NCBI RefSeq assembly: GCF_003675325.1
Contig: NZ_CP033073.1
Span: 7,006,001 to 7,070,000 of the forward strand
Source: Streptomyces dangxiongensis
GTDB lineage: Bacteria; Actinomycetota; Actinomycetes; Streptomycetales; Streptomycetaceae
Length of the DNA stretch: 64,000 nt
Direction: 5' to 3'
This document shows, piece after piece, positions 34,556-42,921 of this stretch (positions are counted from its first letter, which is position 1; every line of letters starts with the position of its first letter). The notes under the pieces are model-generated. The model saw only the letters and a program-made list of their open reading frames with translations, did not search any database and was not told the origin of the DNA. A program made the position numbers and the translations under genes.

Positions 34556-34978
34556 TTGAGCAGGTCCGAGGGGGGCACCGCCGAGGTAGCGGAGGGGCTT
34601 GTCCGGCTGTGGGAGTGCATCGACCGCCGTGTCGCGCCTGCTGTTCCGCCCGCTCAGTTCCGCGTGCTGAGGGTGGTGGGCACCGCGGGTGTCGTGACGT
34701 CCACGAAGATCGCTGAGGCGACCGGCGCGATGCCGTCGTCGATCAGCCGGCTGATCGGCCGGCTGCAGGGTGCTGGCCTGCTGGTGAAAGAGGAGAACTG
34801 CAGCAACCGTCGGGAAACCTTGATCAGGCTGACCGCTGACGGGCAGGAGCTGTTGCGTGAGGTGGAGGAGCAGCGTCTGGATGAGCTTCGCCTGTTGCTG
34901 AAGCCGCTGAGTCTGCGCGGTCGGCAGGCTTTGCTGCGGGGCCTGATCTCGTTCAACCAGTCGCCCCTCTGGGACTGA
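34556..34978 (+). CDS. MarR-family transcriptional regulator (plus strand)
   Basis: About 140 residues with the MarR winged helix: recognition region AEATGAMPSSISRLIGRLQGAG (about 59-80) and a wing SNRRETLIRLTADGQ. It probably represses a nearby gene and is released by a small phenolic or other ligand. I choose TTG 34556 because GGGAGG (34541-34546) is 9 nt upstream; the in-frame ATG at 34547 directly abuts that site and would leave no spacing. It converges on a second MarR gene across a 220-bp gap. Confidence 0.78.
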   Translation: MSRSEGGTAEVAEGLVRLWECIDRRVAPAVPPAQFRVLRVVGTAGVVTSTKIAEATGAMPSSISRLIGRLQGAGLLVKEENCSNRRETLIRLTADGQELLREVEEQRLDELRLLLKPLSLRGRQALLRGLISFNQSPLWD

Positions 34979-35036
34979 GCAGGCGGGGGCGCGGTTCGGC
35001 GGATGAGGGCTGCTTCCGCGTGGCGATCGTTAAGAT

Positions 35037-35064
35037 TTGACAATCGTTGTTCCGGGGTCAGAAT
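35037..35064 (+). promoter_or_regulatory. Consensus-like promoter without an obvious gene
   Basis: TTGACA (35037-35042), a 16-bp spacer and CAGAAT (35059-35064) form a near-consensus vegetative promoter in an AT-rich patch. No convincing gene follows on the plus strand before 35790; the transcript would run antisense into the minus-strand MarR gene. Confidence 0.4.
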
Positions 35065-35198
35065 GGCATCGGAAAACGGGGCGGACACTTGCGTCCTCGT
35101 GATCAAGCAAGGCGTGGCCGTGGCCCGCCTTCGAGACGAGGAGCAGGAGATGGCTGAGATGGCCTCAGGCCCCGCGCGCGGTGCGCGCGGGAGGGGGG

Positions 35199-35645
35199 TC
35201 ATCGGGCGACGGTGGTGGCAGCCGCGAGAGCGGTCAGGCCGTCGAGCAGTGCAGCGCGGTCGTGGCTGGGCAGGGCTTCGATGATCGGTGTCAGGGCTTG
35301 GCGGCGCTCGCTTCGCAGTCTCTCCAGGTAGGTGCGTCCGGAGCCGGTGAGCTGCACCTGGACCTCCCGCCTGTTGTGCGGGTTGGGGACGCGCTCGAGG
35401 AAGCCGGCCGCCTCGATGCGGTCGCAGAGCTGGCTGACGGCCGCAGAGGTGATCGACAGTGTCCGCGCGAGAGTGCGTAGGTTCGTGCCGTCGTGGTCTT
35501 CGAGCGTGTACAGCACGCGCAACTGCGAGGGCGACAGGGGCGCGATGTTCACCTCGGGCGTGTTCGCCCACCTCTCCTCCATCAGGTCAAGAGCATGGCC
35601 GGCAGCCTCGGCGGCTTGCGTGGGCAGGGCGGAATGGCGGGTCAC
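35199..35645 (-). CDS. MarR-family transcriptional regulator (minus strand)
   Basis: A 148-residue MarR protein with winged helix LARTLSITSAAVSQLCDRIEAAG (about 60-82) and wing NPHNRREVQVQLTGSG. It starts with GTG at 35645 and is divergent from the first PP2C phosphatase gene, with which it shares a gap of about 145 bp. It is therefore the best candidate to control the signalling cluster to its right. In Streptomyces, MarR genes divergent from a SpoIIE-type phosphatase are common. Confidence 0.85.
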   Translation of the reverse strand: MTRHSALPTQAAEAAGHALDLMEERWANTPEVNIAPLSPSQLRVLYTLEDHDGTNLRTLARTLSITSAAVSQLCDRIEAAGFLERVPNPHNRREVQVQLTGSGRTYLERLRSERRQALTPIIEALPSHDRAALLDGLTALAAATTVAR

Positions 35646-35789
35646 GTGCTCACTGTGTCATCCCGCGGTCGGCCTGTCTGCCATGGACCGCCCTGACGCT
35701 GGGGTCCTGCACGAGTCATCCGCGTGTTCATGTGCGTTTCCTCCAGCCGTACCGTGCGGCTGGCGATCTCTGAAGGCGGTCCACCGAAG

Positions 35790-36950
35790 GTGAAAACTCT
35801 CCTCGCCCTGGAGCGGGCTCTGCAAAGAGCGGCCCCGCACCAGTTGCTGGACACAGTGCGTGACCTGCTGGCCCGGCACTGGGACGCGACGCTGGTGGAG
35901 CTGTTGCTGGCGGACTACGGGATGACCGTGTTGCAGCCGGTGACGATCCCGCCCTACACCGGGAAGCCGATCTCCGCGTTCACCGGGGAGCTGGGGCGCC
36001 TGTTCGGCTCGCAGGACTCCACGGTCCGCGAAGTCGCGCCGGGGCGGGTGGAGGCGCTGGTGCCGGTGACGGTGCGCGGTGACCGGCTGGGCGTTCTGCG
36101 CGTGACGCTGCCGGCCGAGGCGTGCGATGTGGAGCAGTTGGAGGTGGTCGCGGGCGTCCTGGGGCGGGAGCTGGTGCTGTCCGAGCGGGATACCGACCTG
36201 TATTTGCAGGCGCGCCGTACCCGGCGGCTGACGCTGGCGGCCGAATTGCAGTGGCAACTGCTGCCGGCCCGGGCCTATGCGCGTCCCGAGTACGAGCTGG
36301 GCGCCCAGCTTGAACCGGCCTACAACATCCACGGGGACAACTTCGACTGGTGTGCCGAGGCCGACTACCTGACGCTCACGGTGACCAACGGCATGGGTGA
36401 GGGCATCGATGCCGCTCTGCTGACGAATCTGGCGGTCAACGCCCTGCGCAACGCGCGCCGGGGCGGCACCGCGCTGGCAGGGCAGGCCGCGCTCACGGAC
36501 CAGGCCATCTACGCCCACTATCGAGGGCGTATGCACGTCTCCACGCTGCTGCTGCGCTTTGAGCTCTCCACCGGGCGGGTGGAGGTGGTGGACGCCGGTT
36601 CCCCCCAGGCCTGGCTGCTGCGCGACGGCACGGTCTCGCTGGTGCCCTTCGATGCCCAGTTGCCCTTGGGCATGGTGGACGAGACGCCCTACGACGTCCA
36701 GCACATGGACGTGGTGCGCGGGGACCGGCTGCTGTTCGTCAGCGACGGCATCTACGACGCCGCTTCGGCGGAGGGTGAGAAGTACGGCGAACGCGCCCTG
36801 GCGAGAGCCCTGACCGACACCCGGCTGCTGCCCGCAGCCCAGGTCCCCGCCGCGGTGCTGCGCGCGCTCGAGGACTGGAGAGGCACTCCGGCGCCGGCCG
36901 ATGACGCGATGGTGGTGTGCCTGGACTGGCAGGGCGCGGAAGCGGAGTGA
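35790..36950 (+). CDS. SpoIIE/RsbU-type PP2C protein phosphatase (first of three)
   Basis: About 386 residues. The first 170 residues form a GAF-like sensor half (LLALERALQRAAPHQLLDTV opening). A SpoIIE-type PP2C phosphatase follows, with LAAELQWQLLPARAYARP linker helix, YNIHGDNFDW in the place of the G-G-D-F/W-Y-D metal motif, and a C-terminal DDAMVVCLD. In the metal motif the usual GGD is altered to HGDNFDW but the aspartates remain. The GTG at 35790 gives the family-like start; an in-frame ATG lies at 35724. These enzymes usually dephosphorylate anti-anti-sigma factors. Confidence 0.83.
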   Translation: MKTLLALERALQRAAPHQLLDTVRDLLARHWDATLVELLLADYGMTVLQPVTIPPYTGKPISAFTGELGRLFGSQDSTVREVAPGRVEALVPVTVRGDRLGVLRVTLPAEACDVEQLEVVAGVLGRELVLSERDTDLYLQARRTRRLTLAAELQWQLLPARAYARPEYELGAQLEPAYNIHGDNFDWCAEADYLTLTVTNGMGEGIDAALLTNLAVNALRNARRGGTALAGQAALTDQAIYAHYRGRMHVSTLLLRFELSTGRVEVVDAGSPQAWLLRDGTVSLVPFDAQLPLGMVDETPYDVQHMDVVRGDRLLFVSDGIYDAASAEGEKYGERALARALTDTRLLPAAQVPAAVLRALEDWRGTPAPADDAMVVCLDWQGAEAE

Positions 36951-37037
36951 GGGCGGACCCCCGTTGCAACCATTAAGGTGCGACAAGTATTCTCGGCGCG
37001 GAGCCGCCAGCAGGGTGGCGAAGTGGAGGGGATCGTG

Positions 37038-38279
37038 GTGGGGCCCATCAACGCCGTCGGCCGGGCGGCCGACGGCGTGCAGGACCACATCCCGCCTCCC
37101 CCCGCGCCCCGTGAAGAGGCCTTGGCGCACATTCTGCTGGTCGAGGACGATGACGGGGACGCCCTGCTGGTGGAGGAGCTGCTCCACGACGCCTACCCGG
37201 CTACCGAGCTGCGAAGGGCACGCACCCTGGCGGGGGTTAAAGCCATGCTGGACGACGCGCAGTCCCCGCAGTGCGTCCTGCTGGATCTGCATCTTCCCGA
37301 TGCGCGGGGTCTGGATCTGCTGCGCGAGGTCCTTCGTGCGTCACCGCGCGCGGCCGTGGTGGTGCTCACCGGGCTCGCCGAAGAGGGCATGGGCCTGTCC
37401 GCGGTAGCGGCCGGCGCCCAGGACTACCTCGTCAAGGGACTCATCGAGCCCTCCGCTCTGGGCCGGGCGATCCGCTATGCCGTCCTGCGCCGCCAGAGCG
37501 AGCAGGCCGCGGTCGCCATACAGGCCAGCCGACTGCGCGCCGAGGAGAACGCCCGCCTGGAACGCGGGCTGCTGCCCTCCCCTCTGCTGCGATCCGACAC
37601 GGTCCGCATCGTCACCCGTTACGAGTCCGAACGCGCCGACGCCCTCCTGGGCGGTGACTTCTTCGACGCCGTCGAATCGGCGGACGGCAGCGTGCACGCG
37701 CTGATCGGCGATGTCTCGGGGCACGGGCCCGACGAGGCCGCGCTCGGCGTCTGCCTGCGGGTGGCCTGGCGCTCCTTCACCATGGCCGGCGCACGGGGCG
37801 ACGACCTCATGCACCTGATGGAGGAGATCCTGTGCGCCGAGCGCTCCTCGGCCGAGATCTTCGCCACCCTCACGACGCTGACGTTCAGCCCGGACCGGGA
37901 CACGGCGGTCATGGTGCGGGCGGGCCACCCGCCCGCTCTCCTCATCACCGGCGCGGACCGGGTGCAATTGCTGCAGACTCCCGTAGGCCCGGCCCTGGGC
38001 CTGCTGCCCCCGGGGTTGTCCCGCTGGCCGCAGACCGGCATTTCCCTGCCTGACGCCGGAGCCCTCCTTCTGTTCACCGACGGGCTGTTCGAGGGCCGCA
38101 CAGGACCGGCGGGACAGCGCCTGGGCGAGGAAGGCCTGCTTGAGATCGCCCAGCACCACGCGCACCTGCCGGCCGAGCGACTTCTGGACACCCTGATCAC
38201 CCGCACGCAGGCACTGTCGGCCGCCTACGGCGGGCACTTCGACGACCGCGCCGTCGTACACCTGGAATGGAACACGTAA
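37038..38279 (+). CDS. Response regulator-PP2C phosphatase fusion (second of three)
   Basis: About 413 residues. A CheY-like receiver (about 32-150) has acidic pocket VEDDDGD and phospho-acceptor D83 in LLDLHLPD. A helical linker with LERGLLPSPLL joins a SpoIIE/PP2C domain with metal motifs LGGDFFDA and IGDVSGHGPDEAALG, and a terminal DDRAVVHLE. It should be a phosphatase switched by a histidine kinase, most simply the one encoded immediately downstream. GTG 37038 has GGAGGGG 6 nt upstream; GTG 37035 is adjacent. The stop is followed directly by the kinase GTG. Confidence 0.88.
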   Translation: MGPINAVGRAADGVQDHIPPPPAPREEALAHILLVEDDDGDALLVEELLHDAYPATELRRARTLAGVKAMLDDAQSPQCVLLDLHLPDARGLDLLREVLRASPRAAVVVLTGLAEEGMGLSAVAAGAQDYLVKGLIEPSALGRAIRYAVLRRQSEQAAVAIQASRLRAEENARLERGLLPSPLLRSDTVRIVTRYESERADALLGGDFFDAVESADGSVHALIGDVSGHGPDEAALGVCLRVAWRSFTMAGARGDDLMHLMEEILCAERSSAEIFATLTTLTFSPDRDTAVMVRAGHPPALLITGADRVQLLQTPVGPALGLLPPGLSRWPQTGISLPDAGALLLFTDGLFEGRTGPAGQRLGEEGLLEIAQHHAHLPAERLLDTLITRTQALSAAYGGHFDDRAVVHLEWNT

Positions 38280-40007
38280 GTGAGTACCACCGGCCCGCCT
38301 GTCGCCCCGCCGGCCAACGCCTCTGCCGGCACGCCCGAGGGCGTGACGCCGGCCGGCCGCCTGACGGTTCAGGGCTGGGTCCACCTGGCCCTGGCACTGA
38401 TGGGAGCGATTCTGCTCTTGGCCGCGGTCGTCGGCTCGCGTCAGCTTTCACGGACCGCCGAGGTCGCCGACCGGCTCATCAGCCAAGTCCAGCCCGCCCG
38501 AGCAGAGGCCTTCCGCATCCAGACGGCGCTGGTGGACCAGGAATCCGGAGTGCGCGGCTACACGATCACCGGCGACCGGCGATTCCTCAAGCCGTACACC
38601 GACGGCCTCGCGTCCGAGAAGGCACACGCCCGCACCATGAGCGGCCTGCTCGCGCATGACGGGCGGCTGGAGAAGGATCTGCGCACCCTGCGTCGGGCGG
38701 CGGACGACTGGCGTCGCCGTTACGCGACACCGCTGATCACCGGGGCGAACGCGGGACCCGCACGCGCCGGCGAACGGGCGGACATGGAGCAGGGACGCCG
38801 GGCTTTCGACCACCTGCGCACCCTGTTCACCCAGCAGAACGCGCACCTCGAACAGGCCGGAGAGCGGACCGAAGCACAGTTGCAGCAAACCCGTTCTGTC
38901 CGCAACTGGTCATTTGTCGCCATGCTCACCGCCCTGCTGCTCACCGGAGCAGCTCTGGCGGTCATGCTCCACTTCTTCGTCGTCCGGCCACTGCGCCACC
39001 TGCGCGCCGACGCCCGGCGGGTCGCTGACGGTGACTTCGGCCACCGCATCTCCGCCCGCGGCCCCAGCGACCTGCGCTCCGTGGCCTGGGACGTGGAGGA
39101 CATGCGCCTGCGCATCGTGAACGAACTCGCAGCCTCCCGCTCCCAGCAGCAACGCCTGACCCAGCAGGCACAAGACCTGGACACCCAGGCGACCGAGCTG
39201 CGGCGCTCCAACGCCGAACTCGAGCAGTTCGCCTACGTCGCCTCCCACGACCTGCAAGAGCCCCTGCGTAAGGTGGCCTCCTTCTGCCAGCTCCTGGACA
39301 AACGCTACGGCGAGCAGCTCGACGGCCGCGGCAAGCAGTACATCGACTTCGCCGTCGACGGCGCCAAGCGCATGCAGGTACTGATCAATGATCTGCTGAC
39401 CTTCTCGCGGGTCGGCCGGCTCAACGACGCCCGTGAACCCGTCGACCTCGACACCGTCCTGGACAAGGCCCTGGCCAACCTCACCGCGGCCGTGGACGAA
39501 GCGGACGCGCTCATCGAGCGCCCCGAGCGGCTGCCGCACGTCACCGGTGATCCCACCCTGCTGACCATGCTGTGGCAAAACCTGATCGGCAACGCCGTCA
39601 AATTCCGCACCCCCGACCGCGCCGTCGCCGTACACATCACCGTCGCCCGCGACGCCGAAGACAACGCATGGCGTTTCTGCGTCACTGACAACGGCATCGG
39701 CATTCCCGAGGAATTCGCCGACAAAGTCTTCGTCATCTTCCAGCGCCTGCACGGACGCGACGCCTACACCGGTACCGGCATAGGCCTCGCCCTGTGCAAA
39801 AAGATCATCGAGCACCACGGTGGCCGCATCTGGATCGACACCGCCCACAGCGACGGGGCCCGGCTCTGCTTCACGCTGCCCGGACAACCCCAACCCCCCC
39901 CCCGCCCCACGACGAACAGCCGGCAGACCGTGAAGGAGTCCCAGCGTGAGCACCCCGCCCGTCCAGCCCATCGAGGTCCTCCTGGTCGAAGACGACCCCG
40001 GCGATGA
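38280..40007 (+). CDS. CHASE3-HAMP sensor histidine kinase
   Basis: A 575-residue membrane kinase: helix 1 (about 28-50), a periplasmic CHASE3-type helical sensor (55-205, with DQESGVRGYTITGD), helix 2 (about 210-235), HAMP (to about 285), a HisKA box with phospho-acceptor H323 (ASHDLQEPLRKV), then HATPase with N-box at about 434-442 and DNGIGIPEEF. The phytochrome-like DLQEPLRK box typically pairs with small CheY-type receivers, as found next door. It starts at the first base after the preceding stop. A C10 run near its end makes the last 35 residues frame-uncertain. Confidence 0.88.
   Translation: MSTTGPPVAPPANASAGTPEGVTPAGRLTVQGWVHLALALMGAILLLAAVVGSRQLSRTAEVADRLISQVQPARAEAFRIQTALVDQESGVRGYTITGDRRFLKPYTDGLASEKAHARTMSGLLAHDGRLEKDLRTLRRAADDWRRRYATPLITGANAGPARAGERADMEQGRRAFDHLRTLFTQQNAHLEQAGERTEAQLQQTRSVRNWSFVAMLTALLLTGAALAVMLHFFVVRPLRHLRADARRVADGDFGHRISARGPSDLRSVAWDVEDMRLRIVNELAASRSQQQRLTQQAQDLDTQATELRRSNAELEQFAYVASHDLQEPLRKVASFCQLLDKRYGEQLDGRGKQYIDFAVDGAKRMQVLINDLLTFSRVGRLNDAREPVDLDTVLDKALANLTAAVDEADALIERPERLPHVTGDPTLLTMLWQNLIGNAVKFRTPDRAVAVHITVARDAEDNAWRFCVTDNGIGIPEEFADKVFVIFQRLHGRDAYTGTGIGLALCKKIIEHHGGRIWIDTAHSDGARLCFTLPGQPQPPPRPTTNSRQTVKESQREHPARPAHRGPPGRRRPRR
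39894..39903 (+). repeat. C10 homopolymer at the 3' end of the kinase gene
   Basis: Ten consecutive C inside the kinase coding sequence. With the given length the kinase ends at 40007, 62 nt inside the next gene. One C less would stop it near 39934, just before the receiver gene, giving a normal operon junction. Confidence 0.8.
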
Positions 40008-40389
40008 GCTCATGACCCGTGAGGCCTTCGAAGACAACAGGATCGGCAACACCCTGCACGTCGCCCGCGACGGCCAGGAAGCCCTCGACTTCCTCTACCG
40101 CCAGGGCGAGCACACCAGCGCCCCGCGCCCCGACCTGATCCTGCTGGACCTCAACCTGCCCAGATACGACGGCCGGCAAGTCCTCGAACGCATCAAGTCC
40201 GATCCCGACCTCGCCCACATCCCCGTCGTCGTCCTGACCACATCCTCAGCCGAGGAGGACATTCTGCGCAGCTACCGCCTCCACGCCAACGCCTACGTCA
40301 CCAAGCCCGTCGACCTCGACCAGTTCGTCTCCGCCATCCGGCAGATCGACGAATTCTTCGTGACCGTCGTCCGCCTCCCCCGCACCTGA
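39946..40389 (+). CDS. CheY/Rcp1-like single-domain response regulator
   Basis: A 147-residue stand-alone receiver. The acidic pocket is VEDDPGD, the phospho-acceptor is D68 in LLDLNLP, the switch Thr lies in LTTSS, and the conserved Lys is in YVTKPVDLDQF. The long loop YRQGEHTSAPRPDLILLD is typical of cyanobacterial Rcp1-type partners of phytochrome-like kinases, agreeing with the kinase just upstream. With no output domain it must act by protein contact or as a phosphorelay sink. GTG start with AAGGAG upstream. Confidence 0.9.
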   Translation: MSTPPVQPIEVLLVEDDPGDELMTREAFEDNRIGNTLHVARDGQEALDFLYRQGEHTSAPRPDLILLDLNLPRYDGRQVLERIKSDPDLAHIPVVVLTTSSAEEDILRSYRLHANAYVTKPVDLDQFVSAIRQIDEFFVTVVRLPRT

Positions 40390-40535
40390 CCGAGACATCT
40401 CGCGCCTGCGTGTGAGAGCAGCGACGCAGCCTCAGCGGACGGCCACGACGCCGAGATGAAGCTCCCGTCCCATCCCGCCCCACCAGCCAGTCAGTCCGAA
40501 TCAACCCCCCACACACCCACAAGGGGAACGTAAGA

Positions 40536-41090
40536 ATGAGCCACCCGGTCGACGTGGAAATTGACCTGAACCGTGATGTGTTCCTGCGGACGCTGGTGCG
40601 CGAGCTGGCGACGTCGCTGGAATCGGTGATCGGTCTGGAGGAGGCGTCCGGCTACATCAGTCTGGTGGGCCAGGCGGTGGGCAGCCAGATCGACGATATG
40701 TACCTCAAGGCGCTCGGTACCGACACGCTGTCCCGGGAGCAGGTCGCGGAGGCGCTGGTGGACCTCAAGCGGCGCATCAAGGGTGACTTCTACGTCATCG
40801 AACAGGATGACACGAAGATCGTTCTGGGCAACCGTGCCTGTCCGTTCGCGGAGAAGGTCCTGGGCCGTGAGTCGATGTGCATGATGACCTCGAACGTCTT
40901 CGGGACCATCGCCGCCCGCAATCTCGGCTACGCCAGCGTCGAACTGCACGAGACCATCGCCCGCGGCGACGCCGGCTGCCGCGTCGTCGTGAACCTGGTG
41001 CCCGGCGCCGGACCGGCCACCCGACGTGAGTACTTCGGCGACGCAGAGCTACCCTCCGGCGGCCCGGCCAACGGTACGGTACCTGCGTGA
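40536..41090 (+). CDS. Methanogen output domain 1 (MetOD1)-containing protein
   Basis: A 184-residue soluble protein. The C-terminal two thirds carry cysteines in [19 protein letters not shown] and GDAGCRVVV, the pattern of the methanogen output domain 1, which is thought to bind a ligand or metal through these cysteines. The N-terminal helices probably dimerise. Here it stands as a separate protein and overlaps the third phosphatase gene by 4 nt (GTGA), so the two should act together, the MetOD1 protein perhaps as a sensor of redox or metal state. Ribosome site AAGGGGA precedes the ATG. Confidence 0.78.
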   Translation: MSHPVDVEIDLNRDVFLRTLVRELATSLESVIGLEEASGYISLVGQAVGSQIDDMYLKALGTDTLSREQVAEALVDLKRRIKGDFYVIEQDDTKIVLGNRACPFAEKVLGRESMCMMTSNVFGTIAARNLGYASVELHETIARGDAGCRVVVNLVPGAGPATRREYFGDAELPSGGPANGTVPA

Positions 41091-42664
41091 ACACCGGCCT
41101 GTTCGAGGCCATCACCCATACCCTGCCCCACCCCGTCATCCTGTGCGCGGGGGACGGCACGATCCTGGCAGCCAACCCCGCCGCCACCGCCTCGATTCCT
41201 CAACTGTGCGCGGGCGCGAGCCTGTACGCCCTGATCCAGGATGACGCCGGCGTCCTGCGCACGCACCTGGGCAACTGGCTGCGCAGCGGCAGCCCGCTGC
41301 CGGGAGCGCTCGTCCTCAAGGACAGCGACGGCAGCCCGGTGCGTTTTCGCTGCCGCGGTGTGCGTGCCACCTGGTGGCAGGGTCCCGGGACGGTGGTGCA
41401 ACTGAGCCTGCGCCGTCTCGACCAGTCCGACCGGTTCGCTGTCCTCAGCCAGCAGGTCAGCGCGCTCAACCGGGAAATCGCCATCCGGCGCACCGCGGAA
41501 ACACAGCGTGAGGAACTGCTGCTCGCCGAGCAGGCCGCCCGCGCCCGTCTGCAACGCCTGTATCGGCTGACCGCGGCGCTGGCATCAGCCGCGACGCTCG
41601 CCCAGGTCGCCGAGGCCGTGGCGACCACCGCCGCACGGGTCCTCGACGTCGACCATGTGACCTTGCATCTGCACTCCCAGCGCCTGGTGCCCCCGCTGGA
41701 ACCCGGTGAGGAACTGCGAGCCCTCACCGACATCACCTGGAACGACCTCGACCAGCCTGAAGACAGCACCGCCCCTGCCGCCACGGGGACGGCACTGATC
41801 ACGCTGGAAGCCGACAGCGTCGTCCTGGGCGCCCTGGCCGTGCGTCCGGGAGCGGCCGGAATGCCCGAAGCCGAGCATCTGGCCGCGGTGGCCATGCAGA
41901 TCGCCCAGGCAGTGCACCGCGCCGGGCTGTACGAGCACGAACACCGTGTCGCCGAACGCCTCCAGCTCAGCCTCCTGCCCCGACTGCCGGACATCGCCGG
42001 TCTGGAGGTGGCCACCTGCTATGCGCCCGGCAGCGACATGGTCATGGTCGGCGGCGACTGGTACGACCTCTACGACCTCGACGAGGACCACATCGGTCTG
42101 TCGATCGGTGACGTCGCCGGCCACGGCCTGCCCCAGGCAGCCGTCATGGCCCAGATCATCGCCGCCCTGCGCGGGATCGTCCTGCGCTGCGGCACCCACC
42201 CGGAAGCGGTACTCCGCGAGCTCAACGAGTACCTGCACCTCTACCACCGCAGCCAGATGGCGACCGCCGCCTACCTGCTCTACCACCGGCCCACCCGCAC
42301 CCTGACCTACGTCAAGGCCGGACATCCCCCGCCGCTCGTGGTACACCCCGACGGCTCCAGCCGCTACCTCGACGGCCCCATCTCCCCGCCCGTGGGACCC
42401 GTCCCCGGCGCCCGCTACCGCCAGAGCGAAACCAGCCTGGCCGAGGGCGAGGCCGTCCTGCTCTACACCGACGGCCTGATCGAACGCCGCAGGGAACCCC
42501 TGGACACCGGTCTTGAGCGCCTTACCGAGACAGCCCGCCGGGGCGCCGGCCTGAACGTGCACCGCCTGTGCGAGCTGTTCCTCGACCACCAGCCAGGCGC
42601 CGACTACACGGACGACCGCGCCCTGCTCCTCATCCGACCGGACTCGCCTCCGCCCATCCCGTGA
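41087..42664 (+). CDS. PAS-GAF-PP2C (SpoIIE-type) phosphatase (third of three)
   Basis: A 525-residue cytoplasmic phosphatase. A PAS-like domain (1-110, starting [19 protein letters not shown]), a coiled coil (115-160), a GAF domain (about 160-285) and a SpoIIE/PP2C domain (300-518) are visible, the last with [10 protein letters not shown] and [13 protein letters not shown] metal motifs, KAGHPPP, and a terminal DDRALLLI. All metal-binding aspartates are present, so it should be active. It is translationally coupled to the MetOD1 gene. No anti-sigma kinase or STAS protein is in the cluster. Confidence 0.88.
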   Translation: MNTGLFEAITHTLPHPVILCAGDGTILAANPAATASIPQLCAGASLYALIQDDAGVLRTHLGNWLRSGSPLPGALVLKDSDGSPVRFRCRGVRATWWQGPGTVVQLSLRRLDQSDRFAVLSQQVSALNREIAIRRTAETQREELLLAEQAARARLQRLYRLTAALASAATLAQVAEAVATTAARVLDVDHVTLHLHSQRLVPPLEPGEELRALTDITWNDLDQPEDSTAPAATGTALITLEADSVVLGALAVRPGAAGMPEAEHLAAVAMQIAQAVHRAGLYEHEHRVAERLQLSLLPRLPDIAGLEVATCYAPGSDMVMVGGDWYDLYDLDEDHIGLSIGDVAGHGLPQAAVMAQIIAALRGIVLRCGTHPEAVLRELNEYLHLYHRSQMATAAYLLYHRPTRTLTYVKAGHPPPLVVHPDGSSRYLDGPISPPVGPVPGARYRQSETSLAEGEAVLLYTDGLIERRREPLDTGLERLTETARRGAGLNVHRLCELFLDHQPGADYTDDRALLLIRPDSPPPIP

Positions 42665-42735
42665 AATACGCAGCGGCCTCCGACACATCTCACGGGTCGC
42701 TCAGGCCCCTGTTTTTCGGGCGCGGGCCGTCCGCG

Positions 42736-42771
42736 CGCGCAGGGCGCGATCGGGCGTGCGCGCCCTGCGCG
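42736..42771. terminator. Strong bidirectional stem-loop
   Basis: A 13-bp perfect GC-rich inverted repeat (42736-42748 with 42759-42771) around a 10-nt loop lies between the convergent phosphatase and L,D-transpeptidase genes. It is the strongest terminator-like structure I found in the window. Confidence 0.75.
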
Positions 42772-42803
42772 GGGGCCGCCTGCGGGGAGGGTGCCTGTTG
42801 AGT

Positions 42804-42853
42804 CGGCACGGAGTGTGATGCCGGTGTTGCCACCGGTCCGTTGCTCCGTGCCG
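42804..42853. terminator. Nested stem-loop downstream of the L,D-transpeptidase gene
   Basis: An outer 10-bp stem (42804-42813 with 42844-42853) encloses an inner 6-bp stem with 4-nt loop (42821-42826 with 42831-42836). It probably ends the minus-strand transcript. Confidence 0.6.
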
Positions 42854-42921
42854 CTCGCCGAACCCGGCGTGCCCGTTCCCCGCGTACCGGGTGGGGGGCC
42901 GCAGGCCGGGGTGGGCTGGTG

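Noticed and set aside
35003..35284. Small plus-strand open frame after the orphan promoter
   Set aside because: It runs antisense into the MarR gene, ends in Arg/Gly-rich sequence and has no family; only the promoter is reported.
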